Below, in pieces: positions 55,119-64,000 of a stretch of DNA of 64,000 nucleotides (positions are counted from its first letter, which is position 1; each line of letters begins with the position of its first letter). Both the position numbers and the translations under genes were made by a program. The DNA is taken from assembly GCA_028817435.1 (NCBI GenBank), contig JAPPPQ010000008.1, positions 1 to 64,000 of the forward strand, read 5' to 3'. The notes beneath the pieces were generated by a model. That model saw nothing but the letters and a program-made list of their open reading frames with translations, ran no database searches and had not been told where the DNA came from. This DNA comes from Deltaproteobacteria bacterium (lineage in GTDB: Bacteria; Myxococcota_A; UBA9160; UBA6930).

Positions 55119-55865
55119 CTACCCGGCGAAGCGCGCCAGCAGCTCCTCGGCAATATCGAAGTTGGCGTGCACCGCCTGCACATCGTCGAGATCTTCCAGA
55201 GCCAGGGCCAGCTTCAGCATGCGCTCCGCCGCCTCCCCTTCCAGGGGGACGGTGCTGGCGGGCTCCATGCCCACTTCCACCGCCGCGGGCGCAAAGCCCG
55301 CCGCCGCCAGCGCCTCCTTCACCTCGCCCAGAGCGCCCGGCGCACTGACCACCGTAAACTGCCCGCCGGCTTCGCGGACATCTTCCGCGCCGGCTTCCAG
55401 CGCCGCTTCCAGCAGGGCGTCGCCCGAGGCCACCTCCTCGAAGAGCAGCAGCCCCTTCTTCTCGAACAGGTAGGAGACGCAGCCCGGATCGCCGAGGCTC
55501 CCCCCCGCCCGGCTGAAGGCGTGGCGCACCGCGCCCACCGTGCGGTTGCGGTTGTCGGTGAGCCCCTCCACCAGCACCGCGGCGCCGCCCGGCCCGTAGC
55601 CCTCGTAGACCACCTCGTCATAGGCCGCCTCGCCGCCGCCGCCTGTGCCCCGGGTAATGGCCCGGGTCATCGTCTCCTTCGGCATATTGGCGGCGCGGGC
55701 CTTGTCGAGCACCAGGCGCAGGCGGGCGTTCGCGCCGGGATCGCCGCCGCCCAGCCGGGCGGCCGTGGCGATTTCGCGGATCAGCTTGGTGAAAATCTTG
55801 CCCCGCCGGGCGTCCTGCGCCCCCTTGCGCCGCTTCACATTGGCCCATTTCGAATGCCCCGACAT
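55119..55865 (-). CDS. yebC: YebC/PmpR-family transcriptional/translational regulator
   Basis: 248 residues. Starts MSGHSKWANVKRRKGAQDARRGKIFTKLIREI, followed by GGDPGANARLR and the YEGYGPGG motif, all diagnostic. The central and C-terminal domains are complete. YebC proteins regulate gene expression and rescue ribosomes at proline stretches in recent reports. In many bacteria yebC precedes ruvC, as here. Confidence 0.95.
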   Translation of the reverse strand: MSGHSKWANVKRRKGAQDARRGKIFTKLIREIATAARLGGGDPGANARLRLVLDKARAANMPKETMTRAITRGTGGGGEAAYDEVVYEGYGPGGAAVLVEGLTDNRNRTVGAVRHAFSRAGGSLGDPGCVSYLFEKKGLLLFEEVASGDALLEAALEAGAEDVREAGGQFTVVSAPGALGEVKEALAAAGFAPAAVEVGMEPASTVPLEGEAAERMLKLALALEDLDDVQAVHANFDIAEELLARFAG

Positions 55866-56031
55866 CGCCCGCCTCCCCGCAGCCCCTGCCCCCCTTCACA
55901 TAGCCCGGCCCGCCCGCCGCTTCCAGCGGGGTTGACGGCGCGCCCGATTCTGCGCCACAATGCCCCCGCTGCGGCGAACCCCATCCACCGGCACCAGCAG
56001 CGGGCCACGGCCCGCGGAGGAACATCCCCCC

Positions 56032-56466
56032 ATGTCCCAGGAGAAGGCGGCCAGCGGGCCGCTCCCCGCCGTCCCCTACCTGAAGCTGCCCGAGGGCGGC
56101 GATCCCTACCTCGAGGGCCACAAGTGCCAGTCCTGCGGCTCCATCTTCGTGGGCGAGCGCGAGGTCTGCTCGAAGTGCGGCGCGCGCGGCCAGCTCAAGG
56201 CCGTGCGGCTCTCGAACCAGGGGACGCTCTATGTGTATTCCATCGTGCACCGCTCCTTTCCCGGCATTGAGACGCCCTATGTCTCGGCCATCGTGGATCT
56301 GGAGGGCGGCGGCACGGTGAAGGGCAACCTCATCGGCATTGACCCCGATCCGGAGAAGATCGAGTTCGGCATGCCCATCGAGGTGGTTTACAAGGACGCC
56401 CTGGGCCGCAAGGACCGCGAGGGCAACTCCTACATCTCCTACTTTTTCCAACCCCGCTCTCAGTAA
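56032..56466 (+). CDS. Zn-ribbon/OB-fold DUF35 protein, thiolase partner
   Basis: 144 residues. A rubredoxin-like four-Cys zinc ribbon (CQSCGSIF and CSKCGARG, residues ~34-55) is followed by an OB fold (GTLYVYSIVHRSFPGIETPYVSAIVDLEGG). The ATG has GCGGAGG nine bases upstream. DUF35 proteins pair with thiolases (for example in steroid side-chain and acyl-CoA metabolism) and are thought to bind acyl-CoA or mediate channelling. The thiolase follows after 24 bases. Confidence 0.9.
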   Translation: MSQEKAASGPLPAVPYLKLPEGGDPYLEGHKCQSCGSIFVGEREVCSKCGARGQLKAVRLSNQGTLYVYSIVHRSFPGIETPYVSAIVDLEGGGTVKGNLIGIDPDPEKIEFGMPIEVVYKDALGRKDREGNSYISYFFQPRSQ

Positions 56467-56490
56467 GCGGGCTCACGAGGAGCTTCCAAA

Positions 56491-57639
56491 ATGACCGATG
56501 CCTACATCGTCGGAGTCGACATGATCAAGTTCGGGCGCTTTCCCGAGCGCGGCGTGCCGGAGATCGGCGCAGAATCCGCCCTGCTGGCCCTCGACGACTG
56601 CGGTCTCGAGATCCAGAAGATGGAGGCGCTCTACTGCGGCAACCTCGGCCAGGCCGGCGCCATGGTGGGGCAGCGCATCCTGCAGCAGATCGGCCAGACC
56701 GGAATCCCGGTGGTCAACTGCGCCAACGCCTGCGCCACCGGCGCCACGGCCTTCCGCGAGGCCTGGATGGCGGTGAAGGCCGGGGTCTACGACCTGGTGC
56801 TGGCCGTGGGCGTGGAGCAAATGGGCAAGGGCCTGCTCGGCGGCGGCGGCGGCGGCAAGGGCATCCCCAAGGAGGGAATGCTCGGCTCCGGCACCATGCC
56901 GGCGGTCTTTGCCGAAGCGGGCATGGAGCACGCCCGCAACTACGGCACCACCTTCGAGCAGTTCGCCAAGGTCTCGGTGAAGAACCACCACCATTCGACC
57001 ATGAACCCGAAGGCCATGTATCAGATCGAAACGCCCCTGGATGTGGTGATGAACGCCGAGATGATCGCCTACCCGAACACCAAGCTGATGTGCTCGGTGA
57101 ATGTGGACGGGTCGGCGGCGGCGGTCATTGCCAGCGGGAAGAAGGCCCGCGAGCTGGGGCTCATGGGCCGGGCGGTGAAGGTGTCGGCCAGCGCGCTGAC
57201 CAGCGATCCCTGGCAGGAGCGCGATCTGGTCATGCCCGATGTGAACACCTGCACCCGCAGGGCGGCGCAGACGGCCTTCGAAATGGCGGGCATCGGCCCG
57301 CAGGATGTGGATCTGGTGGAGCTGCACGACTGCTTCGCCACCGCCGAGATCCTCCACTACGAAAACCTGGGCCTGTGCGCCGACGGCGAGGCGGGGCGCA
57401 TGATTGACGAGGGCGAGACCTCTCTCGGCGGGCGCATTCCCGTGAATGTGTCGGGCGGGCTGCTCTCGAAGGGCCACCCGCTGGGCGCCACGGGCATTGC
57501 CAACCTCTACGAGGTCTCGACGCACCTGCGCGGCGAAGCGGGAAAGCGGCAGGTCGAAGGCGCGAAGGTGGGCATGACCCATGTGATCGGCCTCGGCAGC
57601 GCCTGCGGCATCCACATCCTCGAGAAGGTGGCGGCTTAA
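56491..57639 (+). CDS. Thiolase-family acetyl-CoA acetyltransferase (lipid-transfer/SCPx type)
   Basis: 382 residues. Nucleophilic Cys in NCANACATGATA, then AVGVEQMGKG, VDLVELHDCFATAEI, and the C-terminal GGLLSKGHPLGATG and GLGSACGIHIL, marking the acetyl-CoA acetyltransferase/SCP-x thiolase branch with both catalytic Cys and His. It cleaves or condenses beta-keto acyl-CoA. With the DUF35 partner it suggests breakdown of a sterol-like or branched acyl-CoA; the specific substrate cannot be read. Confidence 0.9.
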   Translation: MTDAYIVGVDMIKFGRFPERGVPEIGAESALLALDDCGLEIQKMEALYCGNLGQAGAMVGQRILQQIGQTGIPVVNCANACATGATAFREAWMAVKAGVYDLVLAVGVEQMGKGLLGGGGGGKGIPKEGMLGSGTMPAVFAEAGMEHARNYGTTFEQFAKVSVKNHHHSTMNPKAMYQIETPLDVVMNAEMIAYPNTKLMCSVNVDGSAAAVIASGKKARELGLMGRAVKVSASALTSDPWQERDLVMPDVNTCTRRAAQTAFEMAGIGPQDVDLVELHDCFATAEILHYENLGLCADGEAGRMIDEGETSLGGRIPVNVSGGLLSKGHPLGATGIANLYEVSTHLRGEAGKRQVEGAKVGMTHVIGLGSACGIHILEKVAA

Positions 57640-57689
57640 GGTCGACCGATTCACTGGCCCGGTAATCCCACCAAAAAGGAAAAACTCAA

Positions 57690-58019
57690 ATGCATCGCAA
57701 CGTCGTCACTCTGACTCTGCGCTCCCTCGCTGTGGTCTTCATTGCCGCATCGCTCACCGCCTGCATGAAGACCACTTTCTACACGGACGGAAACCCCATA
57801 GACGACTCACAGGTCGCCACCCGCGAGGACATCTCGCACTACTTCATTGAGGGCTTGGGCCAGCGCAGTGACGTTAACGCTGCAGAAATTTGCGGTGGGG
57901 CTGAGAATGTCGCCAAGGTTCAGACGCAAAGGACGTTCGTCAACTACCTCGTCTCCGTAATCACCTTCGGCTTCTACACCCCGCAGCAATACCGGGTCTA
58001 TTGCTCCGCCAACAGGTAG
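57690..58019 (+). CDS. bor: Bor-family lipoprotein (phage lambda Bor-like)
   Basis: 109 residues. Signal peptide with lipobox LTAC at about residues 22-25. The body closely follows lambda Bor: [53 protein letters not shown]; two Cys outside the lipobox are conserved. Bor in lambda is a lysogenic-conversion lipoprotein linked to serum resistance. AAAAAGGAAAAAC precedes the ATG. G+C is lower than in flanking genes and no other phage gene is seen, so this looks like a domesticated remnant; function in this host is unknown. Confidence 0.9.
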   Translation: MHRNVVTLTLRSLAVVFIAASLTACMKTTFYTDGNPIDDSQVATREDISHYFIEGLGQRSDVNAAEICGGAENVAKVQTQRTFVNYLVSVITFGFYTPQQYRVYCSANR

Positions 58020-60133
58020 CCCTCGCGGCAGCGCGAGCGCTTGTAGCGCTCGCGTTGCCGTTGTGCGCGGCGGGGTGTTCGGAAGAGCGCCCCGCCGCGG
58101 CATCGCCCAATCCCGCCCCGGAAGCCCGGGAGAGCGCGAAGAAGGACGAGCGGCGCGGCCGCCCCCTGCCCTCTTTTGACGGCGCTTCCCTGGGCGGCGA
58201 TTCGCTGTCGCTTTCCGCCATGCTGGGGCGGCGGCTGCTGATCTTCGGCTACAACCCGGAGCTTCCCGAGGCGGCCCACGCGGCCCAGGCGCTTGCGGCC
58301 ATTGCCGGCGAGCAGGCAGCTCACAACTTCGAGATCGTGGGCTTCGCCATGGGCGTTTCCGCCGCTGCCGCGCGGGCCTTTCTGGCAGAGCACGGGCTCG
58401 AAATCGAATCCTTCCACGACGAGCCCGGCGCGCTGATGCGGCAGCTCGGCTTCCGCCGCCCGCGCTACCTGCTGTTGGTGGATGCCGACGGCAATATGCT
58501 GAGCGGCACGGATTATTTCTCCGAGTCCAGCGCCGACCCCGCCGGCGAAATCGAAACCTGGGCGCGGCAGAGCCTGCGCCTGCCGGATCCAAATTTGCTC
58601 GAAGGCGAAAAGCCGCTGGCCCCGCTCTTCACCGCCCCGCGCCTGCGCGGCGACGAGACCTTTTCGCTGGAGGATCACCGGGGCAAAAAGCCGCTGCTGC
58701 TGACCTTCTTTTTGCACACCTGCCCCCACTGCCACTACGCCCTGGCCTCGCTGCGCAAAAGCCTGGATGCGCTGCCCGAAGACAAACGCCCGCTGTTAAT
58801 CGGCATCTCGGTGGAGAACAGGCCCTACGCGGTGCGGCAACTGCTGGCCGAAGAAGAACTCGACTTCTTCCCCGTGGTCTTCGATCCCGACTCCAAAATT
58901 CGCACGGCCTACGGCGCGCTGCGCGCCGTGCCCATCATCATCGGCGTCAATGCAGAGGGGCGCATTGACTGGCGCATGGATGGCTGGGACGACAACCGCT
59001 ACGCCGCGCTCAGCCGCATGCGCATTGCAAAAATGGCGGGGCTGCCCATCTCGGAAATTCCCATGCTGCTGCACACCACCAGCTACAGCGGCAACGAGTT
59101 CTGCGGCGTCTGCCACGAATCCCAAACCGCCACCTGGGAACTTACCAACCACGCCGGAGCCTACGAGACGCTGCTGCGCCACGGGGTGGACCACAAAGGC
59201 GAGTGCGTCTCTTGCCATGTGGTGGGCTACGGCGAGCCCGGCGGCTTTGCGGTGGCGCGCCCCAACCCCGATCTGGAGGATGTGGGCTGCGAAACCTGCC
59301 ACGGCCGCGGCGGCCCGCACCGCTCGCCGGATTTTGTGAAGAACCACGACTACGAGGCCGTCTGCAAGACCTGCCACAACCCCGAGCACTCCCTCGGCTT
59401 CGAATACGCATCGTTTTTGCCCCGAGTCTCTCACGCGGCGAACCTGGGCATTACGCTGCTGCCCGCGGCGCAGCGCGAAAAGCTGCTGGCCGAACGCCGC
59501 CAACCGCGCAGCAATCTGCTGCCCACCGAAGCAGATTTCGTGGGCTCCGCGGCCTGCCGCAGTTGCCACGCCGCGGAATACGAGACCTGGTCCCAGCACG
59601 GCCACGCAAACGCCCTCGACACCCTCAAGGCCAAGCGCGAGCAGCGCAACACAGACTGCCTGCGCTGCCACACCACCGGCTTCGGCCAAACCGGGGGCTT
59701 CCCCAAGCGCGGCACCGCGGCCTCGCACCCCGCACTGGCGGGCGTGGGCTGCGAATCCTGCCACGGCCCCGGCGGCGATCACATCGCAGAAGAAGCGACA
59801 AAGCGCGGCAGCATCGTGAGTCTCGGCGACAAGTGCGATTCCTGCGTGATCCTGCAAATTTGCGGAAGCTGCCACGACGACGCCAACGATCCCGGCTTCG
59901 AGTTCGAGGTGCTCGACAAAATTGAAGCGCAGCGCCACGGCACCATCGAAGCCGGCACCGGCCGCCCCCTCCAAAACGGCGAGACCCAGCACAAGGGCGC
60001 AAAAGCGCCCGCACCCGGGCACGGCGCGGCAGCACACGCGCAGCACGGCGCAGCCGCGCGCCATCCGCGCGCGGCAATAATCGCCGCCGACGGAACGCTG
60101 CTCGCCCGGCTGCTGCGCGGCAGCGCGCCGTGA
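58001..60133 (+). CDS. Lipoprotein with two thioredoxin-like domains and an eight-haem cytochrome c domain
   Basis: 710 residues. A TTG start overlaps the bor stop by 19 bases and gives a lipoprotein signal ending LCAAGC. Residues ~50-185 look like a redoxin fold without cysteines; ~210-350 are a TlpA/AhpC-like fold with the dithiol CPHC at 241-244 followed by His, so the site also reads as CxxCH. From residue ~368 to ~625 there are eight CxxCH haem sites (CGVCH, CVSCH, CETCH, CKTCH, CRSCH, CLRCH, CESCH, CGSCH). The protein would be tethered outside the cytoplasm and pass electrons. The C-terminus is His/Ala-rich low complexity. Whether 8 or 9 haems bind is open. The uracil-DNA glycosylase start overlaps its stop by 4 bases. 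Confidence 0.85.
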   Translation: MLRQQVALAAARALVALALPLCAAGCSEERPAAASPNPAPEARESAKKDERRGRPLPSFDGASLGGDSLSLSAMLGRRLLIFGYNPELPEAAHAAQALAAIAGEQAAHNFEIVGFAMGVSAAAARAFLAEHGLEIESFHDEPGALMRQLGFRRPRYLLLVDADGNMLSGTDYFSESSADPAGEIETWARQSLRLPDPNLLEGEKPLAPLFTAPRLRGDETFSLEDHRGKKPLLLTFFLHTCPHCHYALASLRKSLDALPEDKRPLLIGISVENRPYAVRQLLAEEELDFFPVVFDPDSKIRTAYGALRAVPIIIGVNAEGRIDWRMDGWDDNRYAALSRMRIAKMAGLPISEIPMLLHTTSYSGNEFCGVCHESQTATWELTNHAGAYETLLRHGVDHKGECVSCHVVGYGEPGGFAVARPNPDLEDVGCETCHGRGGPHRSPDFVKNHDYEAVCKTCHNPEHSLGFEYASFLPRVSHAANLGITLLPAAQREKLLAERRQPRSNLLPTEADFVGSAACRSCHAAEYETWSQHGHANALDTLKAKREQRNTDCLRCHTTGFGQTGGFPKRGTAASHPALAGVGCESCHGPGGDHIAEEATKRGSIVSLGDKCDSCVILQICGSCHDDANDPGFEFEVLDKIEAQRHGTIEAGTGRPLQNGETQHKGAKAPAPGHGAAAHAQHGAAARHPRAAIIAADGTLLARLLRGSAP

Positions 60134-60972
60134 ACGCGCGCACCGGGTCCAATGCACCGGCACGCGGACTCTCCGGGTTGCCCGAGGACGAAAGCGCCGC
60201 CGTTGCGGATTTGCTGCGCGACGCCCGCGCCTGGCTGCAGGAGTTTGCCGAAGAGGGCGTGACGAGCTTCGCGCCGCATTCCCATGCCGCACCTTCGGCG
60301 CGCACCCAAGCGCAAACGCCCTCGCCTGCGAGCGACGCCGAAAGCGCGGGCGCTGCGCCGCCCGGCGCGGGGCAGCCGCAAATCTTCGCTGGCGCCGCGC
60401 CCGGCGAGCGGCCCGAACTCGCGCAGGTGCGCGAGCAGTTGGGCGAGTGCACGCGCTGTCCGCTCTGCGAGGAGCGCACGCAGATTGTCTTCGGCGAAGG
60501 CAACCCCGACGCCGGCCTCATGTTCATCGGCGAGGGGCCGGGCGAGCAAGAGGACCTGAGCGGCCGGCCCTTCGTCGGGCGCGCGGGCGAGCTGCTCACC
60601 GCCATGATCGAGCGCGGCCTCGAAATCCCCCGCGCCGAAGTCTATATCTGCAACATCGTGAAGTGCCGCCCGCCGGGCAACCGCACGCCGCTGGCCAATG
60701 AGGTGGCGGCGTGCCGCCCCTTCCTCGATGCGCAGATTGCCGCGGTGCAGCCGCGGGTCATCGTCGCCCTTGGCAAGCCCGCCACCAGCCTGCTGCTCGG
60801 CCGCGACATTGCCATTACCCGGTTGCGCGGGCAGTGGCACGAATACCGGGGCATTCCCCTCATGCCCACTTTCCACCCCGCCTTTATTCTGCGCCAATAC
60901 ACCGCGCAGAACCGCAAGCTGGTGTGGGACGATCTGCGCGCCGCCCTGCAGCGCAGCCGCGAAGCGCAGTAG
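60130..60972 (+). CDS. Type 4 uracil-DNA glycosylase
   Basis: 280 residues; GTG start overlapping the cytochrome stop. The core from residue ~100 carries [38 protein letters not shown] (motif A with iron-sulphur cysteines), [20 protein letters not shown] and the late TFHPAFILR (motif B). These match the thermostable family 4 UDGs, which bind a 4Fe-4S cluster. The first ~95 residues are a disordered Ala/Pro/Ser extension, common in this family. It repairs deaminated cytosine. Confidence 0.9.
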   Translation: MNARTGSNAPARGLSGLPEDESAAVADLLRDARAWLQEFAEEGVTSFAPHSHAAPSARTQAQTPSPASDAESAGAAPPGAGQPQIFAGAAPGERPELAQVREQLGECTRCPLCEERTQIVFGEGNPDAGLMFIGEGPGEQEDLSGRPFVGRAGELLTAMIERGLEIPRAEVYICNIVKCRPPGNRTPLANEVAACRPFLDAQIAAVQPRVIVALGKPATSLLLGRDIAITRLRGQWHEYRGIPLMPTFHPAFILRQYTAQNRKLVWDDLRAALQRSREAQ

Positions 60973-60974
60973 CT

Positions 60975-61451
60975 TTACCCCGGCCGCCCGGCCGCAGCGG
61001 CGGATTGCTGCTCCCGATACTGCGCGAGACGCGCGCGCAGTTCGGCATCGCCGCCGGCCAGAATTGCCGCGGCGAAGAGCCCGGCGTTCTTCGCGCCCCA
61101 GGCCCCCACGCCGAAAGTCGCGACGGGAACGCCGGGCGGCATTTGCACCGTTGCCAGCAGCGCGTCGAAACCGAGCAGCGGCGAGCTCGGGATCGGCACG
61201 CCCAGCACGGGCAGCGCGGTGTGCGCCGCCACCGCGCCGGCCAGGTGCGCCGCGCCCCCCGCGCCGCAGATGAAAACCGCAATGCCGCGCTCCCCGGCCT
61301 CGCCCACATAGCGCCGCAGTTGCTCGGGGTTGCGGTGCGCCGAAAGCACGCGGACATCGCTCTCCACGCCGAGTTGCGCCAACGCGTCCTCGGCGGGCTT
61401 CATCACCTCGTAATCGTTCCGGCTGCCCATCAAAATTGCCACGCTCGCCAC
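60975..61451 (-). CDS. purE: N5-carboxyaminoimidazole ribonucleotide mutase
   Basis: 158 residues. Class I PurE motifs: [12 protein letters not shown] at the N-terminus, [11 protein letters not shown] with the catalytic His, and [13 protein letters not shown] at 61451 is preceded by GGAGGACGGGGC; an alternative GTG at 61442 would give VAILMGS. The purK partner is not in the window. It faces the uracil-DNA glycosylase tail-to-tail with a 2-base gap and diverges from aroE. Confidence 0.92.
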   Translation of the reverse strand: MASVAILMGSRNDYEVMKPAEDALAQLGVESDVRVLSAHRNPEQLRRYVGEAGERGIAVFICGAGGAAHLAGAVAAHTALPVLGVPIPSSPLLGFDALLATVQMPPGVPVATFGVGAWGAKNAGLFAAAILAGGDAELRARLAQYREQQSAAAAGRPG

Positions 61452-61538
61452 GCCCCGTCCTCCGTGCAAAGTGTGAAATGCGAAAAGTGGAAGCCGGCAG
61501 CGTAGCCCTCTACGCTCTCCGCGCCTCCGGAGATTCCC

Positions 61539-62384
61539 ATGAACGCCCCCGCACGCTGCGGCATCGTCCTGCACCCCGTATCCCACACGCGCTCGCCGGC
61601 GATGCACCGCAGGGCCTATGAGGTGCTGGGAATTCGCGCGCGCTACGAGGTCTTCGATACGCCCCCGGCGGCGCTGGGCGCCATTATCGCACGGGCGCGC
61701 GCCGAAGGCTTCCGCCAGCTCGCTATTTCCATTCCCCACAAGCAGGCGGTAATGGCGCATCTCGATTCCATTGAGGAAACCGCCCGGCGCATCGGCGCGG
61801 TGAACACGGTGACGCGCGTGGAAGCGAAAGGCGGGGCAAAACTGGTGGGCGCAAACACCGACTGGCTCGGGCTGACCCGCGCCCTGGCCCGCGAAACCTC
61901 CATTCGAGGCCGCCGCGCCGTGGTGCTCGGCGCGGGCGGCACGGCGCGGGCCGCCGCCTTCGCTCTGGCGCAGGGCGGCGCGCAGGTGCAAATCCTGAAC
62001 CGCAGCGCGGCGCGGGCCACGGCGCTGGCCTCAGAGCTCGGCGGCGGCATCTGCGCCGCCCCCGGCGGGCTCGGCGCACTTTGCGAGCTCGAATACGATG
62101 TGCTGGTGAACACCACCTCTGTCGGGCTGCGCAGCGATGAATCGCCCGTGCCCGCCGAGGCGCTGCGCGCCCTGAACGCCGATTCGGTGGTATTCGACTC
62201 GGTGTATGAGCCGGAAGAGACACGCCTGCTGCGCGAGGCCCGTGCCCGCGGCGCGCGCTGCATTTCCGGCAAGTGGATGCTGATCGAGCAGGCGCTGGAA
62301 CAGCTGCGCCTGTGGACGGGCCGCGCCCCCGATGCCAGCGTTCTCGCCGAAGCCTTTGACTCCGCCTTCACACCTTCGCGGTAG
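61539..62384 (+). CDS. aroE: Shikimate dehydrogenase
   Basis: 281 residues. Substrate-binding [14 protein letters not shown], the catalytic Lys in [18 protein letters not shown], the NADP loop [13 protein letters not shown] followed by NRSAARA (Arg/Ser favouring NADP), and the C-terminal [19 protein letters not shown] are all present. It reduces 3-dehydroshikimate. GGAGATTCCC precedes the ATG. The 3' end overlaps the convergent carboxylate-amine ligase gene by 17 bases. Confidence 0.93.
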   Translation: MNAPARCGIVLHPVSHTRSPAMHRRAYEVLGIRARYEVFDTPPAALGAIIARARAEGFRQLAISIPHKQAVMAHLDSIEETARRIGAVNTVTRVEAKGGAKLVGANTDWLGLTRALARETSIRGRRAVVLGAGGTARAAAFALAQGGAQVQILNRSAARATALASELGGGICAAPGGLGALCELEYDVLVNTTSVGLRSDESPVPAEALRALNADSVVFDSVYEPEETRLLREARARGARCISGKWMLIEQALEQLRLWTGRAPDASVLAEAFDSAFTPSR

Positions 62385-63507
62385 TTTCGATCAGCCAGTC
62401 CACCACCGCCGCCAGCGCCTCTCTGTGATCTGCGCCCGCCGCGCGGGCCTCGGCAAAGACAGCGCGCTGGCGGTGCGCGCTTGCGCCCCGGGAGAGAATC
62501 TCGCGGCTGCGCAAGACGGCCTCGGCGCAGCCCAGGACGCGGGCGTCGGGTTCAATCAGGGCGATCAGATCATCCAGAGCCTCGGCAAAAGTAATAACGC
62601 GGCCCTGGCCCAGATCAATCATTCCCGCGTCGAAGCTGTAGCGCATGGCGCGCCAGCGATTCTCGTTCACCAGCATGGGGGTGTAGACGCGCCAGCGCTG
62701 GTTGCCGTTGCGCAGCCGCCACAGCATGCGCAGGGTGGAGATCACCAGCGCCGCCAGGCTCTCGGCATCGTCCAGGCGCGTGCACACATCCATAATCCGC
62801 GTTTCGAGTGTGGGAAAGCGCGCGCTGGGCCGCAGATCCCACCAGATTTTGCTGGCGTCTTCCATTACGCCGGCGCGCACCAGCACTTTCACATGGCGCG
62901 CATACTCGGCCCAGCTGGCAAATTGCTCGGGCAGGCCAGTGCGCGGCAGCGCGTCGAAAATGGTGAGCCGGTAGGAATTGAGCCCGGTGTCTTCGCCCTC
63001 GAAAAAAGGCGAAGAGCAGGAAAGCGCGAGCAAATGCGGCAGGAAGTAGGAGAGCTGGCTCATCAAATCTATGCGCAGCTCTTCATCCTCAATGCCGACA
63101 TGCACATGCATGCCGCAAATCAGCATACGGCGGGCGGTTCCCTGCAGCTCGTCGGCCAGGGCGCTGTAACGGTCGCGCTCGGTTCTGCGCTGCTCGGTCC
63201 AGCGCGCAAAAGGATGCGTGGAAGCCGCGATGGGCGCAAGGCCGTGCTGCGCCGCCACCTCGCAGATGGTGGCGCGCAGCCGCGCCAAATCTGCGCGCGC
63301 CTCGGACACCGTCCCGCAGACCCGCGTGCCCACCTCAATCTGCGAGCGCAAAAACTCGGGCGTCACCTGCTCCGGGTCGGCGCAGCGCGCCTGGCATTCG
63401 CGCAGCATGGAGGGCGGCGGATCGGGGGTGAGATCGCGGCTGCGGCAATCCACGAGGAGGTATTCCTCCTCGACTCCCACGCTGAAGGACGGCTCGGGGA
63501 CGGGCAT
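62368..63507 (-). CDS. Carboxylate-amine ligase, GCS2 (YbdK) family
   Basis: 379 residues. N-terminal SVGVEEEYLLVD carries the metal-binding acidic cluster; ICGMHVHVGIEDEELRIDLM and WWDLRPSARFPTLETRIMDV are the other active-site blocks of the glutamate-cysteine ligase 2 family. Known YbdK proteins have weak gamma-glutamyl-cysteine ligase activity, but homologues join various carboxylates and amines, so the substrate is not assigned. Full length for the family. It diverges from the MFS gene with a 72-base gap. Confidence 0.88.
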   Translation of the reverse strand: MPVPEPSFSVGVEEEYLLVDCRSRDLTPDPPPSMLRECQARCADPEQVTPEFLRSQIEVGTRVCGTVSEARADLARLRATICEVAAQHGLAPIAASTHPFARWTEQRRTERDRYSALADELQGTARRMLICGMHVHVGIEDEELRIDLMSQLSYFLPHLLALSCSSPFFEGEDTGLNSYRLTIFDALPRTGLPEQFASWAEYARHVKVLVRAGVMEDASKIWWDLRPSARFPTLETRIMDVCTRLDDAESLAALVISTLRMLWRLRNGNQRWRVYTPMLVNENRWRAMRYSFDAGMIDLGQGRVITFAEALDDLIALIEPDARVLGCAEAVLRSREILSRGASAHRQRAVFAEARAAGADHREALAAVVDWLIETTAKV

Positions 63508-63579
63508 GGGCCGCGCAGCCTAGCAGAGCCACGCCCGCGGGCACGGGCGCGGCGCGCCGGAATGTGCCACCCTGCGGAT

Positions 63580-64000
63580 ATGTTCTTCGGCTGGCGGATG
63601 GTGGGAGTCTCTTTCGCTGCGCAGTTTCTGGCGATCGGGGTTCCCTTCTACTCCTTCCCGGTGCTGCTGAAGCCGCTGACCGAGGCTTTCGAGGTGGGGC
63701 GGCTGCTCGGCTCCATGCCGGGAACGCTGGCGAGCCTGGCCGGCATCGTGGTGAGCCCGCTGGTGGGCCGGATGATCGCCCGCTTTCCGCTGCGCGGGCT
63801 GATGGCCGCGGGCGCGCTGGTCATGGGTCTGTCCTTTTTGATGGCCTCGCACGCGGTGCTGTTCTGGCAAATCTGCGCCATTTATGTCCTCTTCGTCTCT
63901 TTCGGCTCAAACGCGCTGGGCGCAGTAACCGCGCCCACGCTGGTGGTCAACTGGTTCAAGCAGCGGCGCGCCTTTGCGCTGGGCATTTCGCAAATGGGAG
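63580..64000 (+). CDS. Major facilitator superfamily transporter (N-terminal part, cut by window end)
   Basis: The frame is open from the ATG at 63580 to the window end, 140 residues. It reads MFFGWRMVGVSFAAQF, then four hydrophobic helices, with the MFS loop-2/3 signature as VSPLVGRMIARFPLRGLM. The C-terminus (WFKQRRAFALGISQMG) is typical of the oxalate/formate or monocarboxylate-transporter-like branch. No stop occurs before the end of the window. Substrate unknown. Confidence 0.85.
   Translation, partial: MFFGWRMVGVSFAAQFLAIGVPFYSFPVLLKPLTEAFEVGRLLGSMPGTLASLAGIVVSPLVGRMIARFPLRGLMAAGALVMGLSFLMASHAVLFWQICAIYVLFVSFGSNALGAVTAPTLVVNWFKQRRAFALGISQMG

Noticed and set aside
61479-61530. Short palindrome GCGTAGCCCTCTACGC in the purE/aroE gap as an operator
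   Set aside because: A single small inverted repeat with no known match; could be chance in a GC-rich gap.

Overview
The window is GC-rich (roughly two thirds G+C by eye), densely coding, and carries about 40 genes with many 4-base start/stop overlaps (ATGA, GTGA) and frequent GTG or TTG starts. It comes from a diderm (Gram-negative) bacterium: there is an LpxC for lipid A, an outer-membrane beta-barrel protein, two lipoproteins, a NtrY-type kinase and the yebC-ruvC-ruvA-ruvB cluster. The gene mix fits Pseudomonadota or a nearby proteobacterial-like phylum. I cannot place it more closely. No rRNA, tRNA, CRISPR array, complete insertion sequence or riboswitch was recognised. No stretch longer than about 300 bases lacks a gene; the largest gaps are 39676-39895 and 52578-52796.

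Layout. 1-18044 (+): the 3' part of a giant gene, about 6000 residues of Calx-beta-like repeats ending in an outer-membrane barrel. 18063-27993 (-): a nine-gene run encoding HupE-like membrane protein, parvulin-type isomerase, a beta-helix/cupredoxin fusion, a di-heme peroxidase, an acetoin-dehydrogenase-type complex (E2, E1 beta, E1 alpha), a flavin-dependent monooxygenase and a fumarylacetoacetate-hydrolase family protein. 28099-32110: an SDR (+), then a lipoate ligase and a FAD-oxidoreductase/SelD fusion (-). 32121-36983: an accessory stretch with a frameshifted carbamoyltransferase and a large adenine-specific DNA methyltransferase with a nuclease-like N-terminus, both bracketed by short direct repeats. 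37044-43978: a CadI/ArsI-like protein, an unusual SDR, MoaA, 7Fe ferredoxin, monothiol glutaredoxin, DNA polymerase II and a membrane metallophosphoesterase. 44025-46915 (-): a lower-GC two-gene island, a frameshifted MurL-like PP-loop enzyme followed by a CorA-shaped membrane protein of unknown function. 46987-55865: thymidine kinase, ABC exporter pair, NtrY-like kinase, LpxC, RuvBAC and YebC. 56032-64000: DUF35/thiolase pair, a phage Bor-type lipoprotein, a thioredoxin/multiheme cytochrome lipoprotein, type 4 uracil-DNA glycosylase, PurE, AroE, a carboxylate-amine ligase and the start of an MFS transporter.

Most notable. Two unrelated genes 13.7 kb apart, the carbamoyltransferase and the MurL-like enzyme, are each interrupted by almost the same 25-base sequence: TCCCA, then 19 bases made of C14G5 or C15G4, then A. 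In both, the reading frame is broken in a way that loss of one base would repair. This is either a shared phase-variation switch or a base-calling/assembly artefact, and raw reads would decide. The same two loci are the window's clearest accessory DNA. The MurL-like/membrane-protein pair, with no murein-synthesis partner nearby, is my best candidate for an undescribed system.
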